This document shows positions 1-11,093 of a stretch of DNA of 64,000 nt, in pieces. A model generated the notes under the pieces. It was not told where the DNA came from, made no database searches, and was given only the letters and a program-made list of their open reading frames with translations. Made by a program: the position numbers and the translations under genes. Where the stretch lies: contig CADBKO010000001.1 in assembly GCA_902795345.1 (NCBI GenBank), positions 62,001 to 126,000 on the forward strand. The letters run 5' to 3'. The stretch's first letter is position 1; each line of letters begins with the position of its first letter. Source of the DNA: Oscillospiraceae bacterium. Lineage in GTDB: Bacteria; Bacillota; Clostridia; Oscillospirales; Oscillospiraceae.

Positions 1-1525
<1,525 letters not shown>

Positions 1526-1625
1526 TCCGGAAAACGTAAAATCTCCGGAATTCTCTTGCGAAACAGGCCTGGAAAGATTAAAATACCGAACAAAAGTGGC
1601 AAAACAGGGAAGGAGCGATCATCCC

Positions 1626-2861
1626 ATGAATTATACGCCGGATGAGGTAATGGAATATATCTCGGAGGAGGACGTGAAGTTCGTGCGCATGGCCTTCTGC
1701 GATATTTTCGGCAGACAGCGCAACGTGGCCATCATGGCCGGGGAGCTGCCCCGGGCCTTTGAGCACGGGATCGCCTTCGACGCCTCCGCCGTGGCGGGCT
1801 TTGAGATGGATGTGCGTTCGGACCTGTTCCTGCGGCCCGACGCGGCCACCCTGAAGGAGCTGCCCTGGCGTCCCCAGCATGGGAGGGTGGCCCATATGTT
1901 CTGCGACGTAGTCCATCCGGACGGGACCCCCTGCGCTTCCGACCTGCGGGCGCTCCTGCGGCGGACGGCGGAGGACGCGGCGAAGAAGGGCTATGAATTC
2001 CGCTTCGGCACGGAGATGGAATTTTATCTCTTCAAGCTGGACGAGCGGGGGGAGCCCACCAGAGAGCCCTTCGACCGGGCGGGCTACATGGAGGTCGCCC
2101 CGGAGGACAAGGGTGAAAATGTCCGCCGGGAGATCTGCCTGACCCTGGAGCGCATGGGCATCTATCCCGAGAGCTCCCACCATGAGAGCGGCCCGGGCCA
2201 GAATGAGATCGACTTCCGCTATGCCGAGGGCGTCACGGCGGCGGACAACGCCGTCATGTTCCGCAGCGTGGTCAAGGCCATCGCCGCCCAGAACGGCCTG
2301 TGGGCGGATTTCTCCCCCCGGCCTTTGCCGGAGAGTGACGGCAGCGGCATGCACATCAATATCTCCGCCCGATTCAGGGGCGAGGAGCTGTCCCCTCTGA
2401 AGCTGGCGCCGGGGCTCCTGCACCGCATCCGGGAAATGACCTTCTTCCTGAATCCCGCGGAGGATTCCTATGTCCGCCTGGGCCGGGACAAGGCCCCGGC
2501 CTTCGTCTCCTGGTCGGAGCAGAACCGGTCCCAGCTCCTGCGCCTCCCCGCGGCAGCGGGGCAGTATAAGCGCCTGGAGCTGCGCAGCCCCGACAGCGCC
2601 GCCAATCCCTATCTGGCCTTCTCCCTCGTCATCCGCGCCTGTCTGGAGGGCATCGAAAAGGGCCTGCCCCTGCCGGAAGCCGCCGAACTGGACCTGCTGC
2701 GGGCCTCCCGGGAGGAGCAGAAGAAATACGAGACCCTGCCCGTCTCCCTGGCGGAGGCCGCCGCCCTGGCGGAAAAGAGCGCTTTCATCCGGGAGACCGT
2801 GCCCGAGCCGGTCCTGGCGGGCTATCTGGGCAGCGCCGGTCAAGGAGGAGCGCAGCGGTAA
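1626..2861 (+). CDS. glnA: Glutamine synthetase, type I
   Basis: Makes glutamine from glutamate, ammonia and ATP. The 411-residue protein carries the family signatures: FDASAVAGFEM near residue 55, GTEMEFYLF, HHESGPGQNEIDF (metal and glutamate binding), SDGSGMHINIS, the ATP-binding NRSQLLRLP and RLELRSPDSAANPYLAF. It is at the short end for GS-I (usually about 440). It lacks an obvious adenylylation loop, as in GS-I-alpha enzymes. The ATG at 1626 follows AAGGAGCGATCATCCC. An ANTAR-domain regulator follows directly, a pairing common in Clostridia that suggests control by transcript antitermination rather than by adenylylation. Confidence 0.93.
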   Translation: MNYTPDEVMEYISEEDVKFVRMAFCDIFGRQRNVAIMAGELPRAFEHGIAFDASAVAGFEMDVRSDLFLRPDAATLKELPWRPQHGRVAHMFCDVVHPDGTPCASDLRALLRRTAEDAAKKGYEFRFGTEMEFYLFKLDERGEPTREPFDRAGYMEVAPEDKGENVRREICLTLERMGIYPESSHHESGPGQNEIDFRYAEGVTAADNAVMFRSVVKAIAAQNGLWADFSPRPLPESDGSGMHINISARFRGEELSPLKLAPGLLHRIREMTFFLNPAEDSYVRLGRDKAPAFVSWSEQNRSQLLRLPAAAGQYKRLELRSPDSAANPYLAFSLVIRACLEGIEKGLPLPEAAELDLLRASREEQKKYETLPVSLAEAAALAEKSAFIRETVPEPVLAGYLGSAGQGGAQR

Positions 2862-2961
2862 ACCGCCGGAGGGCGGCGCATTGCGTCGGAAACGGAATGA
2901 AGTTGACTTCTTCTGACGATGGAGGTGAGGCGTTACGGTATTTCAGAACGACACATACAGC

Positions 2962-3519
2962 GTGCTGCTGGTCTCCGCGTCCGAAAAATTCAATACCGCA
3001 ACCCTTCCCCTCCTGCCGGTGACGGATTTCTGGCCCGTCACCATCGCGTCCAGCGTGGCGGAAGCCCGGCGGCGGATGGTGAGCGCCTCCTTTGACCTGG
3101 TGCTGGTCAATTCTCCCCTGCCCGACGACGTGGGGGTGGACTTCGCGGAGGAGGCCTGCGCCGGTTCCGACGCGGGGGTGCTGCTCCTCATCCGCACGGA
3201 GCTTTACGAGGAAACGTATTACAAGGTGCTGCCCACCGGGGTGATCGCCCTGCCCAAGCCCACGAACCGGCAGATGCTTTCCCAGAGCCTGCGGGTCCTC
3301 TGCGCCATCCGGGAGCGGCTGCGGGGCATGCGCAGGCAGCAGGCCACGGTGGAGGAGAAGATCGAGGAGCTCAGGCTGGTGAACCGGGCCAAGTGGCTGC
3401 TCATCGAATGTCTCCATATGACGGAGGCGGACGCCCAACGCTACATCACCCGCCAGGCCATGGAGCAGCGCACCGGCAAGCGGGAGATCGCGGAGAGCGT
3501 CATCCGGACATACCAGTGA
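2962..3519 (+). CDS. ANTAR-domain response regulator (start uncertain)
   Basis: Receiver-like N-terminus (FDLVLVNSPLPDD, with the pseudo-phosphoacceptor region degenerate). A coiled linker and a C-terminal ANTAR RNA-binding domain follow (NRAKWLLIECLHMTEADAQR, then YITRQAMEQRTGKREIAESV). ANTAR proteins bind paired hairpins in nascent RNA and block terminators, usually in nitrogen genes, and this one is immediately downstream of glutamine synthetase. The start is odd. A strong Shine-Dalgarno (GGAGGTGAGG, 2921-2930) is followed in frame by no ATG, GTG or TTG until the GTG at 2962. That GTG would trim the first beta strand that reads NDTYSVLLVSA. A non-standard start such as ACG at 2935, or a small sequence error, is possible. 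Confidence 0.85.
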   Translation: MLLVSASEKFNTATLPLLPVTDFWPVTIASSVAEARRRMVSASFDLVLVNSPLPDDVGVDFAEEACAGSDAGVLLLIRTELYEETYYKVLPTGVIALPKPTNRQMLSQSLRVLCAIRERLRGMRRQQATVEEKIEELRLVNRAKWLLIECLHMTEADAQRYITRQAMEQRTGKREIAESVIRTYQ

Positions 3520-3528
3520 ACAGCATAA

Positions 3529-3574
3529 AGCGGGAGCGCTGCAGCCCGAAGGGCGGCGTTCCCGCTGTTTCTTT
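3529..3574 (+). terminator. Terminator after ANTAR gene
   Basis: AGCGGGAGCGC (from 3529) pairs with GCGTTCCCGCT (to 3566), with one G-T pair, and is followed by GTTTCTTT. It ends the glutamine synthetase-ANTAR transcript before the next gene. Confidence 0.75.
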
Positions 3575-3653
3575 GGCGTTGCCATATCCGGATTTCTGTG
3601 TTACCATTATTTTATATTCTATTATCAGGAAAATGAGAAGGGTGGATTGCGGC

Positions 3654-5855
3654 GTGAAAAAATTCCGGAAGCTCACCATCGGCGGGATCGAAAGCAAGGT
3701 ATTCAACCTGATCCTGCTCACCGGCGTGCTGATCTCTCTGGCCTTCATCGCCGTGATCGGGTATCAGAGCCGGATGCTCGCCGCGCTGAAGGTGGAGACC
3801 AGCACCCGCCAGCAGGAATCCATCTCCCAGATCACGGACGCCGTGATGGACCAGGTGGTGCAGGAGAATATCGCCCGCATCACCCAGCTGCAGGCGACGG
3901 AGACGGATGAAGTGTTCCAGCGGCTGGAGCTGCGGGTCCGCCTGGTGTCCGCCTATGTGGAAAAGCTCTTTGCCGAGCCGGAGAACTATGCGCCCGCTCC
4001 CTATGCGCCGCCCCGGGCGGAGCTGGACGGGACCCTCTCCGTCCAGGCCACCTATGCCGCCGGGGTTGACCCCGGCGATCCCGCGGTGAAAGCCCGCATG
4101 GGCCTGGTCGCCAACGCTTCGGATCTGATGCTCTCCCTTCTGAATGCCTATGAGACGGACAATATCTGCATCGGCCTGGAGGAAGGGGCCATGCTTTCGG
4201 TGAACTCCCTGTCCGGCGGCTGGGTCTGGGAGGATGGGACGCCCGTCCGCTTCGACCCCCGGGGCCGGTACTGGTACAAGGCGGCCCGGGATGCCGGGGA
4301 GCTGACCTTCACCGATGTGGAGATCGACCGGGCCACCGGCGACCTCTGCGTCACCTGCACCCAGCCCATCTACGGGCCCGGGGGAGAACTGGCGGCGGTG
4401 GTCAGCGGCGACCTTTTCCTGGATCAGATGCAGCAGATCGTCCGGGATTCCGCAGCCGACGGCGGCTTCCTGGCGGTCATCAACCAGAGCGGGCATGTGA
4501 TCCTCTCCCCCGAGGAGGAGGGCATCTTCCAGGTGCAGAACAGCGCCAGGGCTTCAGACCTGCGGGAATCGGAGAACGGCGAGCTGGCCGCCCTGGTGTC
4601 CGACGCCCTCCGGGGCAACACGGATGTGCGCCGCTTGACGATAGACGGGCAGAACTGCTATGCCGTGGGCGCTCCCATGGAGACCGTGGGCTGGACCCTG
4701 ATCGCCGTTTTCAGCGAGGAAGCGGCCTCCCAGCCGACCCGTATGCTGCGGGAGAGCTATGTGGAGATCGAGGGGGAGGCCACGGCCCTTTACCGGGACA
4801 AGAGCGCCGCCGCCAAGCAGACGATCATCCTGATCCTCCTCTGCCTGATGGCCGTTTTCTGTACTGCGGCCCTTATCCTGAGCAAGCGTATCGTCCGGCC
4901 CCTGAACGACATCACCCGGCGCATCTCGGAGCTGCGGGAGGGGGACCTGGAATTCCGGATGGACAACGCCTACCGCACCGGGGACGAGATCCAGGTCCTG
5001 GCGGAATCCTTTGCCGCCATCTCCCACAAGACGCTGCAATATGTGGACCAGGTGCGCCAGGTCACCGCGGAGAAGGAGCGCATCGGCACGGAGCTGGCCC
5101 TTGCCACCCGCATCCAGGCGGACATGCTGCCCAACATCTACCCCGCTTTCCCGGACCGCAGGGATTTCGACATCTATGCCGTCATGGACCCGGCCAAGGA
5201 GGTGGGCGGGGACTTCTATGATTTCTTCCTCATCGACGACGACCATCTGTGCATGGTGATCGCGGACGTGTCCGGAAAGGGCGTTCCCGCGGCCCTGTTC
5301 ATGATGGCCTCCCGCATCATCCTGGCCAACAACGCCAAGAGCGGGAAATCTCCCGCCCAGATCCTCACGGAGACCAACGCCACCATCTGCGCCAACAACC
5401 GGGAGGAGATGTTCGTCACCGTCTGGCTGGGCATCCTGGAGCTGTCCACCGGCCTTCTCACGGCGGCCAACGCGGGCCACGAATACCCCGTGCTGAAGAC
5501 GCCCGAGGGGAAATTCGAGCTGTATAAGGACAAGCACGGTTTTGTCATCGGCGGCATGAACGGCGTGAAGTACCGGGAATACACCCTCACCCTGGAGCCC
5601 GGCGCGACGCTCTTCGTCTATACCGACGGGGTGCCCGAGGCCACGGACGATATGGACGGCCTCTTCGGCACAGACCGCATGCTGGCCGCCCTGAACAGCG
5701 CGCCCGCCGCCTCCCCGGAGGGCGTACTGAAAAACATGCGGAAGGCCGTGGACGAGTTCGTGGGCGGGGCCGAGCAGTTCGACGATCTCACCATGCTCTG
5801 CCTCTACTACATGGGGCCGGACAAGGAAAAGGGGAGCACCGGCGGTAAGAAGTGA
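3654..5855 (+). CDS. Membrane sensor with SpoIIE/RsbU-type PP2C phosphatase
   Basis: Dephosphorylates a partner protein, typically an anti-sigma-factor antagonist, in response to an outside signal. A first membrane helix lies near residues 17-37. It is followed by a large extracellular Cache-like sensor region, a second helix near 389-412 (ILILLCLMAVFCTAALIL), a HAMP linker, and a PP2C-like domain from about 500. That domain shows the metal-binding pattern EVGGDFYDFF, ADVSGKGVPAALFM, TAANAGHEYP and YTDGVPEATD. The GTG at 3654 has AAGGGTGGA seven bases upstream; an ATG at 3633 is the alternative. No anti-sigma or STAS partner gene is adjacent, so the target is unknown. Confidence 0.9.
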   Translation: MKKFRKLTIGGIESKVFNLILLTGVLISLAFIAVIGYQSRMLAALKVETSTRQQESISQITDAVMDQVVQENIARITQLQATETDEVFQRLELRVRLVSAYVEKLFAEPENYAPAPYAPPRAELDGTLSVQATYAAGVDPGDPAVKARMGLVANASDLMLSLLNAYETDNICIGLEEGAMLSVNSLSGGWVWEDGTPVRFDPRGRYWYKAARDAGELTFTDVEIDRATGDLCVTCTQPIYGPGGELAAVVSGDLFLDQMQQIVRDSAADGGFLAVINQSGHVILSPEEEGIFQVQNSARASDLRESENGELAALVSDALRGNTDVRRLTIDGQNCYAVGAPMETVGWTLIAVFSEEAASQPTRMLRESYVEIEGEATALYRDKSAAAKQTIILILLCLMAVFCTAALILSKRIVRPLNDITRRISELREGDLEFRMDNAYRTGDEIQVLAESFAAISHKTLQYVDQVRQVTAEKERIGTELALATRIQADMLPNIYPAFPDRRDFDIYAVMDPAKEVGGDFYDFFLIDDDHLCMVIADVSGKGVPAALFMMASRIILANNAKSGKSPAQILTETNATICANNREEMFVTVWLGILELSTGLLTAANAGHEYPVLKTPEGKFELYKDKHGFVIGGMNGVKYREYTLTLEPGATLFVYTDGVPEATDDMDGLFGTDRMLAALNSAPAASPEGVLKNMRKAVDEFVGGAEQFDDLTMLCLYYMGPDKEKGSTGGKK

Positions 5856-5881
5856 TGCACCCCCTTCCGGCTATAAAACAA

Positions 5882-5920
5882 TGCCCCCGGTCCCGTCTCT
5901 TTCGGACGGGACCGGGGGCA
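5882..5920. terminator. Bidirectional terminator
   Basis: A perfect 16-bp stem (TGCCCCCGGTCCCGTC and its complement) with a 7-base loop sits between two convergent genes. The minus-strand side is followed by TTGTTTTAT. Confidence 0.75.
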
Positions 5921-6013
5921 TAACTGGCTTTTCAACAAAATGATGCGATCCGGCGTCAGCCGGGAGAGCGGGGGAGCCGGGGAAGGAGCAAAGGCCCGGT
6001 AAAGGAGCTTCCG

Positions 6014-7381
6014 TCAGCCCTCCATGACGATGCGGCCGCTTTTCAGGAGGCCGAGCATGATGTCCGCCATTTTGGGGTCGAACTGGAGGCCCTTGTTGTT
6101 TTCCAGTTCGCTGAGGATGCGCTCCTTTGTGAGCATCTTCCGGTATACCCGGTTGGTGTTCATGGCGTCGAAGGAATCCGCGACGCAGATCATCCGGGCG
6201 ATCAGGGGGATGTCCTCCCCGGCCCTGCCCTCGGGATAGCCCTTCCCGTCGTAGCGCTCGTGGTGGTAAAGGGCCCCTTCGTCCGCGTCCTCCAGGCTCT
6301 TGAAGCTGCTGAGTATCTCGCCGCCCCGGACCGCGTGGGATTTGATGATCTCAAATTCCTCGTTGGTGAGCTTGCCGGGCTTGCCCAGGATGCTGTCGGG
6401 CACGCCGATCTTCCCGCAGTCGTGGAGCAGCGCTATGTAGTAGATGCGGTCCAGCTCCTCACCCGCGTAGCCGCATTCCTCTGCAATCATCCTGGTGTAT
6501 TCCGCGACCCGCTTGGAGTGGCCGTTGGTGTAGGGATCCTTGGCGTCGATGAAGCCCGTGAAGGTCTCGATGGACTCCCGGATGATCTTGTTGTCCCGCT
6601 CGTGCCGCTCGTTGTATTTCCGGATCTGCACGGAGGTGATGACATAGATGATGAGGGCGATCAGCCAGACCGCGAAGCCCCCCAGGGCGATCCAGAACAG
6701 AGGCTCGCTGGTCAGCAGCCGGTGGAAGGTGTAGTCCAATTCCAGGGAAGAACTGCCCAGGTCCCCGCCGATGGGCAGATACATGATGATGCCCGGCGTC
6801 GTTCCCTCCAGGGGCTTGATGGGCATTTCCAGGGCGTTCATGGTGGCGCTGGGGTGGTAGATGAGATAATCCCCGGGCTTCATGTCGATCAGGGTCTCCC
6901 CATCCACGGTAAAGGTCCGGAAATCGTGGTCCTCCGGGACGAAGACCCGGAGATCGGGGACGGTGGACACGTATTCCCCGCCGTTCATGAGCTGGTGGAC
7001 CTCCAGGGCGCCGTTCCAGGCGGAGGACAGGAAGGCCTCCGTGCCGAAGTTCAGCTTAAAGGAGAAGGAGGAAACCTCGTCCTTGGTGTTGTTTTTGATG
7101 GTGAAATCATAAGTAAAGGCCTGGTAGTTGTGCTCCGTGATGCCCTCGTTGTTGAAATCGAAGGCCTTCGTCCAGGTGCTGCTCCTGGGAACGGCATTCA
7201 CGGTCACATCCATGGCCTGGGAGGATTCCGAGGAAAAGAGGGCCGGTCCGGCAAAGAGCGTATGGTGCTTGGCCCTGTTGTATGCGGTGGTCTTGATCAC
7301 GCTCAGGAGCATACATGCCGCCGCGATCAGCAGCGTGACCAAAAACCGTGTTCTCGCTCTGTTCCCGTTTTCTGTTTTCAA
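6014..7381 (-). CDS. Membrane-anchored HD-GYP phosphodiesterase
   Basis: Likely hydrolyses the second messenger cyclic di-GMP. Two membrane helices (FLVTLLIAAACMLLSVI near the N-terminus, WIALGGFAVWLIALIIYVIT before the catalytic part) frame a roughly 200-residue extracellular domain of unknown fold. The cytoplasmic domain has the complete HD-GYP signatures ALLHDCGKIGVPDSIL, KSHAVRGGEIL and HHERYDGKGYPEG. The TTG at 7381 is preferred because AGGAG lies eight bases upstream. ATG codons at 7399 and 7411 lack a ribosome site. Together with the GGDEF protein at 18.6-19.4 kb it points to cyclic di-GMP control in this genome. Confidence 0.9.
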   Translation of the reverse strand: MKTENGNRARTRFLVTLLIAAACMLLSVIKTTAYNRAKHHTLFAGPALFSSESSQAMDVTVNAVPRSSTWTKAFDFNNEGITEHNYQAFTYDFTIKNNTKDEVSSFSFKLNFGTEAFLSSAWNGALEVHQLMNGGEYVSTVPDLRVFVPEDHDFRTFTVDGETLIDMKPGDYLIYHPSATMNALEMPIKPLEGTTPGIIMYLPIGGDLGSSSLELDYTFHRLLTSEPLFWIALGGFAVWLIALIIYVITSVQIRKYNERHERDNKIIRESIETFTGFIDAKDPYTNGHSKRVAEYTRMIAEECGYAGEELDRIYYIALLHDCGKIGVPDSILGKPGKLTNEEFEIIKSHAVRGGEILSSFKSLEDADEGALYHHERYDGKGYPEGRAGEDIPLIARMICVADSFDAMNTNRVYRKMLTKERILSELENNKGLQFDPKMADIMLGLLKSGRIVMEG

Positions 7382-7533
7382 GTTCACCACTCCTGCCATG
7401 CCGGGATGCATGAATGCGGGCGGGGCTCGGCCCGGGCCCGGCGAACCATCCAGGTTTTGGAAATACTATACTATGATACCACTTTTGCTTCGTTTTTTCT
7501 ACCCCGGGAGGAGGAAAACATACAGCGGAGCGT

Positions 7534-7568
7534 AAAAAACACCCTTGGCAGCTGTCCGCCAAGGGTGT
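7534..7568 (-). terminator. Terminator of the glycyl radical enzyme operon
   Basis: ACACCCTTGGC pairs perfectly with GCCAAGGGTGT and, read on the minus strand, is followed by TTTTTT. It lies about 90 bases downstream of the activase stop codon. Confidence 0.8.
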
Positions 7569-7656
7569 TCTCGGTTGATCCATTTGCCCCGGGTCATGCA
7601 GTCGGCGGCGGCCTCAGCGTGCGGGCCGGTCATGACCGCCGGGTCTATACCAAAAA

Positions 7657-8604
7657 TCAGTGGATGGTGACTTTTAGGCCATAAGAGGCCACGATGCTCT
7701 TCAGCTCGGCCATCTTTTCGTCGGTGGGCGGCGTGGCCTCCATGGGCTTCCCGTCGCTGATGCGGAGGTACTTCATCACGCCCATGTTGTGGTAGGGCAG
7801 CAGCTGCACCACCTCCACCGCGTCCCCCAGCTCCGCGCAGAACTCCGCCGTGGCCCGGATGTTCTCCTCGTCCCAGTTGAACATGGGGATCACCGGGATG
7901 CGGACCTGGAGCTTTTTGCCCGCCGCGGCCAGCTTCCGGGCGTTGTCGTGGATGGGCTCGTTGGGCACCCCCACCGTGGCCTTGTGCTTGGCGGAGTCCA
8001 TGTGCTTCAGGTCATAGAGGTAAAGGTCCACATAGGGGACCGTCCGTTCCAGGGCCTCCCAGGGAGCGAAGCCCGTGGTGTCCAGGGCCGTGTGGATGCC
8101 GCTGGCCTTCAGCCCCTTCAGCACTTCTTCCACGAAGTCGATCTGGCTGAGCGGCTCGCCGCCGGAGATGGTCACGCCGCCGCCGGAGGTATCGAAAAAG
8201 TTCTTGTCCTGGAGGAGCCGGTCCACCAGCTCCTGGGAGGTGTAGTCCTTCCCGCAGAGGGTCAGGGCTTCCGCATAGCACTTGTCCGCGCAGGCCCCGC
8301 AGTTGTCGCAGAGGTCCCGCTTGACGTGGACGGTCCGCAGCTGCTCCCCGGTCTGCACGTCCGTTTTCAGCGGTCCTTCCTCGATGGCCCCCTTGGGGCA
8401 GGCGTTCATGCAGCGATTCCGGCAGGCGTCCAGCCCCAGGCAGCGCATGCTCATCCAGCTCAGCTGCTTGTAGAAGGCCTGGCTCTCCGGGCTGTGGCAC
8501 CAGGGGCAGCGCAGGGGGCAGCCCTTGAGGAAGGCCGTGGTGCGGATGCCGGGGCCGTCCTGCACGGAAAAGCCCTGGATGTCGTAAAGCCGTCCCGTGG
8601 TCAT
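7657..8604 (-). CDS. Glycyl radical enzyme activase (radical SAM)
   Basis: Uses SAM and a [4Fe-4S] cluster to create the glycyl radical on the partner enzyme. The radical SAM motif C29-x3-C33-x2-C36 sits in LKGCPLRCPWCHSPES. It is followed by an inserted ferredoxin-type domain with eight cysteines (C55, C61, C65, C69, C99, C102, C105, C109), as in activases of the dehydratase and decarboxylase branch rather than the pyruvate formate-lyase activase. SGGEPLSQ, the SAM-binding motif, is intact. At 315 residues it has the usual length for the clustered-ferredoxin subtype. The start overlaps the stop of the glycyl radical enzyme gene by four bases, so the two are translationally coupled. Confidence 0.93.
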   Translation of the reverse strand: MTTGRLYDIQGFSVQDGPGIRTTAFLKGCPLRCPWCHSPESQAFYKQLSWMSMRCLGLDACRNRCMNACPKGAIEEGPLKTDVQTGEQLRTVHVKRDLCDNCGACADKCYAEALTLCGKDYTSQELVDRLLQDKNFFDTSGGGVTISGGEPLSQIDFVEEVLKGLKASGIHTALDTTGFAPWEALERTVPYVDLYLYDLKHMDSAKHKATVGVPNEPIHDNARKLAAAGKKLQVRIPVIPMFNWDEENIRATAEFCAELGDAVEVVQLLPYHNMGVMKYLRISDGKPMEATPPTDEKMAELKSIVASYGLKVTIH

Positions 8605-11021
8605 ATGCTCATCTCGGTCCGGCGGATCAGGTCGTCCTGGGCTTCCTTGTAGACCTCCACGAAGTAGGCGGAGAAGCCTGCGATGCGCACCACCAGGTCC
8701 TCATAGTCCTTGGGCTTCTCCTGGGCATCCCGCAGCATCTTGGCGGAGACCACGTTGATCTGCAGCTCCATGCCGCCGCCCCGGAAATAGGTCTCCATGA
8801 CGGCCCGCAGCTTCTTGTCGCCCTCCTCGCCCTGAAGGGCGGTGGGGTGGAACTTCATGTTGCAGAGGGTGCCGTTGGCATAGTTGGCCTGGTCGAATTT
8901 CAGGATGGAGTTGATGGTGGCGAAGGGGCCGTTCTTGTCCATGCCCTGCACGGGGCTGATGCCGTCGGAGAGGGGAGCGCCCCTCTTCCGCCCGTCGGGG
9001 GTGGCCTCGCAGAACATGCCCATCACCACGTTCAGGGTCACGGGCCAGCAGCCCGCCGTCCAGTGGCAGCCACGGGGGCTGATGCCCCGGGTGATGCCCT
9101 CGGAGTAGGTGTCCGCCACGAACTTCAGGTACTTGTCCGCCTCGGGGTCGTTGTTGCCGAAGTGGCTGCACTTGCCCAGGATATACTGGTGCAGGTCCTC
9201 ATAGCCCTCCCAGTTGGCCATCAGGGCGTCGTAAAGCTCCCTGGTGGTGGCGATCTTGTCCCGGAAGCAGACCTGGTCGATGATGTTGAGGCTGTCCGCC
9301 ACGGTGCCGTGGCCGATAGAGGAGTTGCCCGCGCCGTTGTACTTCGCGCCGCCCCACATCACGTCCTTGCCGCTCTCGATGCAGCCGGTCATGGTGGCGG
9401 AGAGGAGGGGCAGGGGGTTGTTCATGGCATAGAGGTATTCGTAGCAGTTGACCATGCTCACCTGCCACTTGGTATAGTAGTCGATCTGCGCCTTATAGGC
9501 GGCCAGCACCTCGTCCATGCTCTTCATCTCATAGAGATAGCCGCACTGGGGACCGGTGGCCTTCGTGTTCTTCACCGGGCCGAAGGAGAAGGGGTTGGCG
9601 CCGTTGTTGATGGCGCACCACAGGGCGGCGGGCAGGATGGTATAGGCGTTGTTGCCGTCGCCGCCGGAGTTGGCGAAGTCGCAGCCGCAGACGCAGGGCT
9701 CCACGCAGCCGATCAGGCAGTAGTTGCGGGCGTCCTCCAGGGAGATGCCCCGGCGCATGAGGGCTTCCATGGCCGTCTTGTCCCATTCGAAGCAGGGCAC
9801 GCCGCCCACCTGCTTGGTGGTCTCGATGCCCGCCTCCCACAGCTCGTCGGGGGTGCCCTCGTGGACCCGCAGGGCCAGAGGCGGATTGTGCAGCTTCAGC
9901 CGGGCGGAGGCCTGCATGACCATGTAGGTCACCACATTGGTGGCGTCGTTGCCGTCCTTGTCCACGCCGCCCAGGGTGATGAGCTGGCCGGAGGTATAGC
10001 CCGGGCCGGTGCGGGTGGCGCCCTCGCTCCAGAGCTTGTTGATCTCCGCCACCTTCAGGATGAACATGTCCGTCAGCTCCTGGGCCTCAGCCCGGGTGAG
10101 CTTGCCGGAGGCGATGTCCGCCTCGGCATATTTGCCGCAGTACTGGTCCAGGCGTCCGTAGCTGATGCCGTGGGGCTGGGAATCCATCAGCAGGCCCAGC
10201 TGATAGAGGAAGCAGGCCTGCAGGGCGTCGTGGTAGCTCTGGCAGGGCTTGTCGATGACCCGGTTCATGCGGTCGGCGATGTCCAGCAGTTCCGCCTTGC
10301 GTTTGGCGTCTGTGCAGCTTTCCGCCTGGCGCAGAGCTTCGGCGGCATAGCGCTTGGCGTAGAGGATGATGCCCTCCACCACCAGCTCCTCGGCCCGGTA
10401 AAACTGGAAGGTCTGCCCCTCGTTCCCCTGGAGGCCCTTTTCCAGCATGGCGGCCTTCTTGGCGCGGATCTCCTCCAGCACGCTGCCCAACCCCCGGTCC
10501 ACCACGGTCCAGTAATTGCCGCAGTAGTGGCCGATGGGGGAGCCGCTGTTGTTCTTCGCGGTGAAGTTCAGCACGCCGTTGCCCAGCAGATCCCGGTAAT
10601 ATTCGTCCGGGAACACCTCGTCAATGGCGGCGCAGGTGGCGTTTTTCACCCAGAAATCCCCGGTTTTGAGGATGTATTCCCTGTCCTCGGGGTTGAGGTC
10701 ATAGGGATCGACGCTCCGCGTGGGAAAGACGTCCAGCTCGTCCAGCACCCACTGGAAGGAGTGCTCGGGATAGATGGCGCTGGCGCGGAATTCCTCCCCC
10801 AGGTGGCCCACGATCAGCTCGTGGTCCCGCACGGGAGTGGGCATCTTCTCAAAGAGGTTCCGGAGGTTCTTGGCCCGCTTGAGGACGCCGGGCAGCTGGG
10901 GATTCTGCATGTAGAACTCCGTCACCAGCTTGTAGCGGGCGAGGTCGATCCTGGGCTTCTTGGCACGGTACATGGCGCGGATCTCCGCTACCCGCGGGGA
11001 AATAGGCACATTCTGATACAT
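8601..11021 (-). CDS. Glycyl radical enzyme, dehydratase/decarboxylase type, substrate unknown
   Basis: An 806-residue PFL-like barrel enzyme. The radical site is G782 in RIAGFSAYF. The thiyl site is C439 in NYCLIGCVEPCVCG, giving the C-x-E pattern (E441) of dehydratases, C-N/C-S lyases and arylacetate decarboxylases, and excluding pyruvate formate-lyase, which has C-C. Three extra cysteines follow within seven residues (EPCVCGCDF). There are no neighbours that name a substrate: no microcompartment shell genes, no proline reductase, no small decarboxylase subunit. The ATG at 11021 has GAGGAGGGA upstream. The function is certain as a class and open as to substrate. Confidence 0.93.
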   Translation of the reverse strand: MYQNVPISPRVAEIRAMYRAKKPRIDLARYKLVTEFYMQNPQLPGVLKRAKNLRNLFEKMPTPVRDHELIVGHLGEEFRASAIYPEHSFQWVLDELDVFPTRSVDPYDLNPEDREYILKTGDFWVKNATCAAIDEVFPDEYYRDLLGNGVLNFTAKNNSGSPIGHYCGNYWTVVDRGLGSVLEEIRAKKAAMLEKGLQGNEGQTFQFYRAEELVVEGIILYAKRYAAEALRQAESCTDAKRKAELLDIADRMNRVIDKPCQSYHDALQACFLYQLGLLMDSQPHGISYGRLDQYCGKYAEADIASGKLTRAEAQELTDMFILKVAEINKLWSEGATRTGPGYTSGQLITLGGVDKDGNDATNVVTYMVMQASARLKLHNPPLALRVHEGTPDELWEAGIETTKQVGGVPCFEWDKTAMEALMRRGISLEDARNYCLIGCVEPCVCGCDFANSGGDGNNAYTILPAALWCAINNGANPFSFGPVKNTKATGPQCGYLYEMKSMDEVLAAYKAQIDYYTKWQVSMVNCYEYLYAMNNPLPLLSATMTGCIESGKDVMWGGAKYNGAGNSSIGHGTVADSLNIIDQVCFRDKIATTRELYDALMANWEGYEDLHQYILGKCSHFGNNDPEADKYLKFVADTYSEGITRGISPRGCHWTAGCWPVTLNVVMGMFCEATPDGRKRGAPLSDGISPVQGMDKNGPFATINSILKFDQANYANGTLCNMKFHPTALQGEEGDKKLRAVMETYFRGGGMELQINVVSAKMLRDAQEKPKDYEDLVVRIAGFSAYFVEVYKEAQDDLIRRTEMSI

Positions 11022-11093
11022 ATGGGTCCCTCCTCTTGTGTATTCGCGCTGCCTTTGGCGGCGGCGCGGGCGGTTCATTGTCATATAAACATC

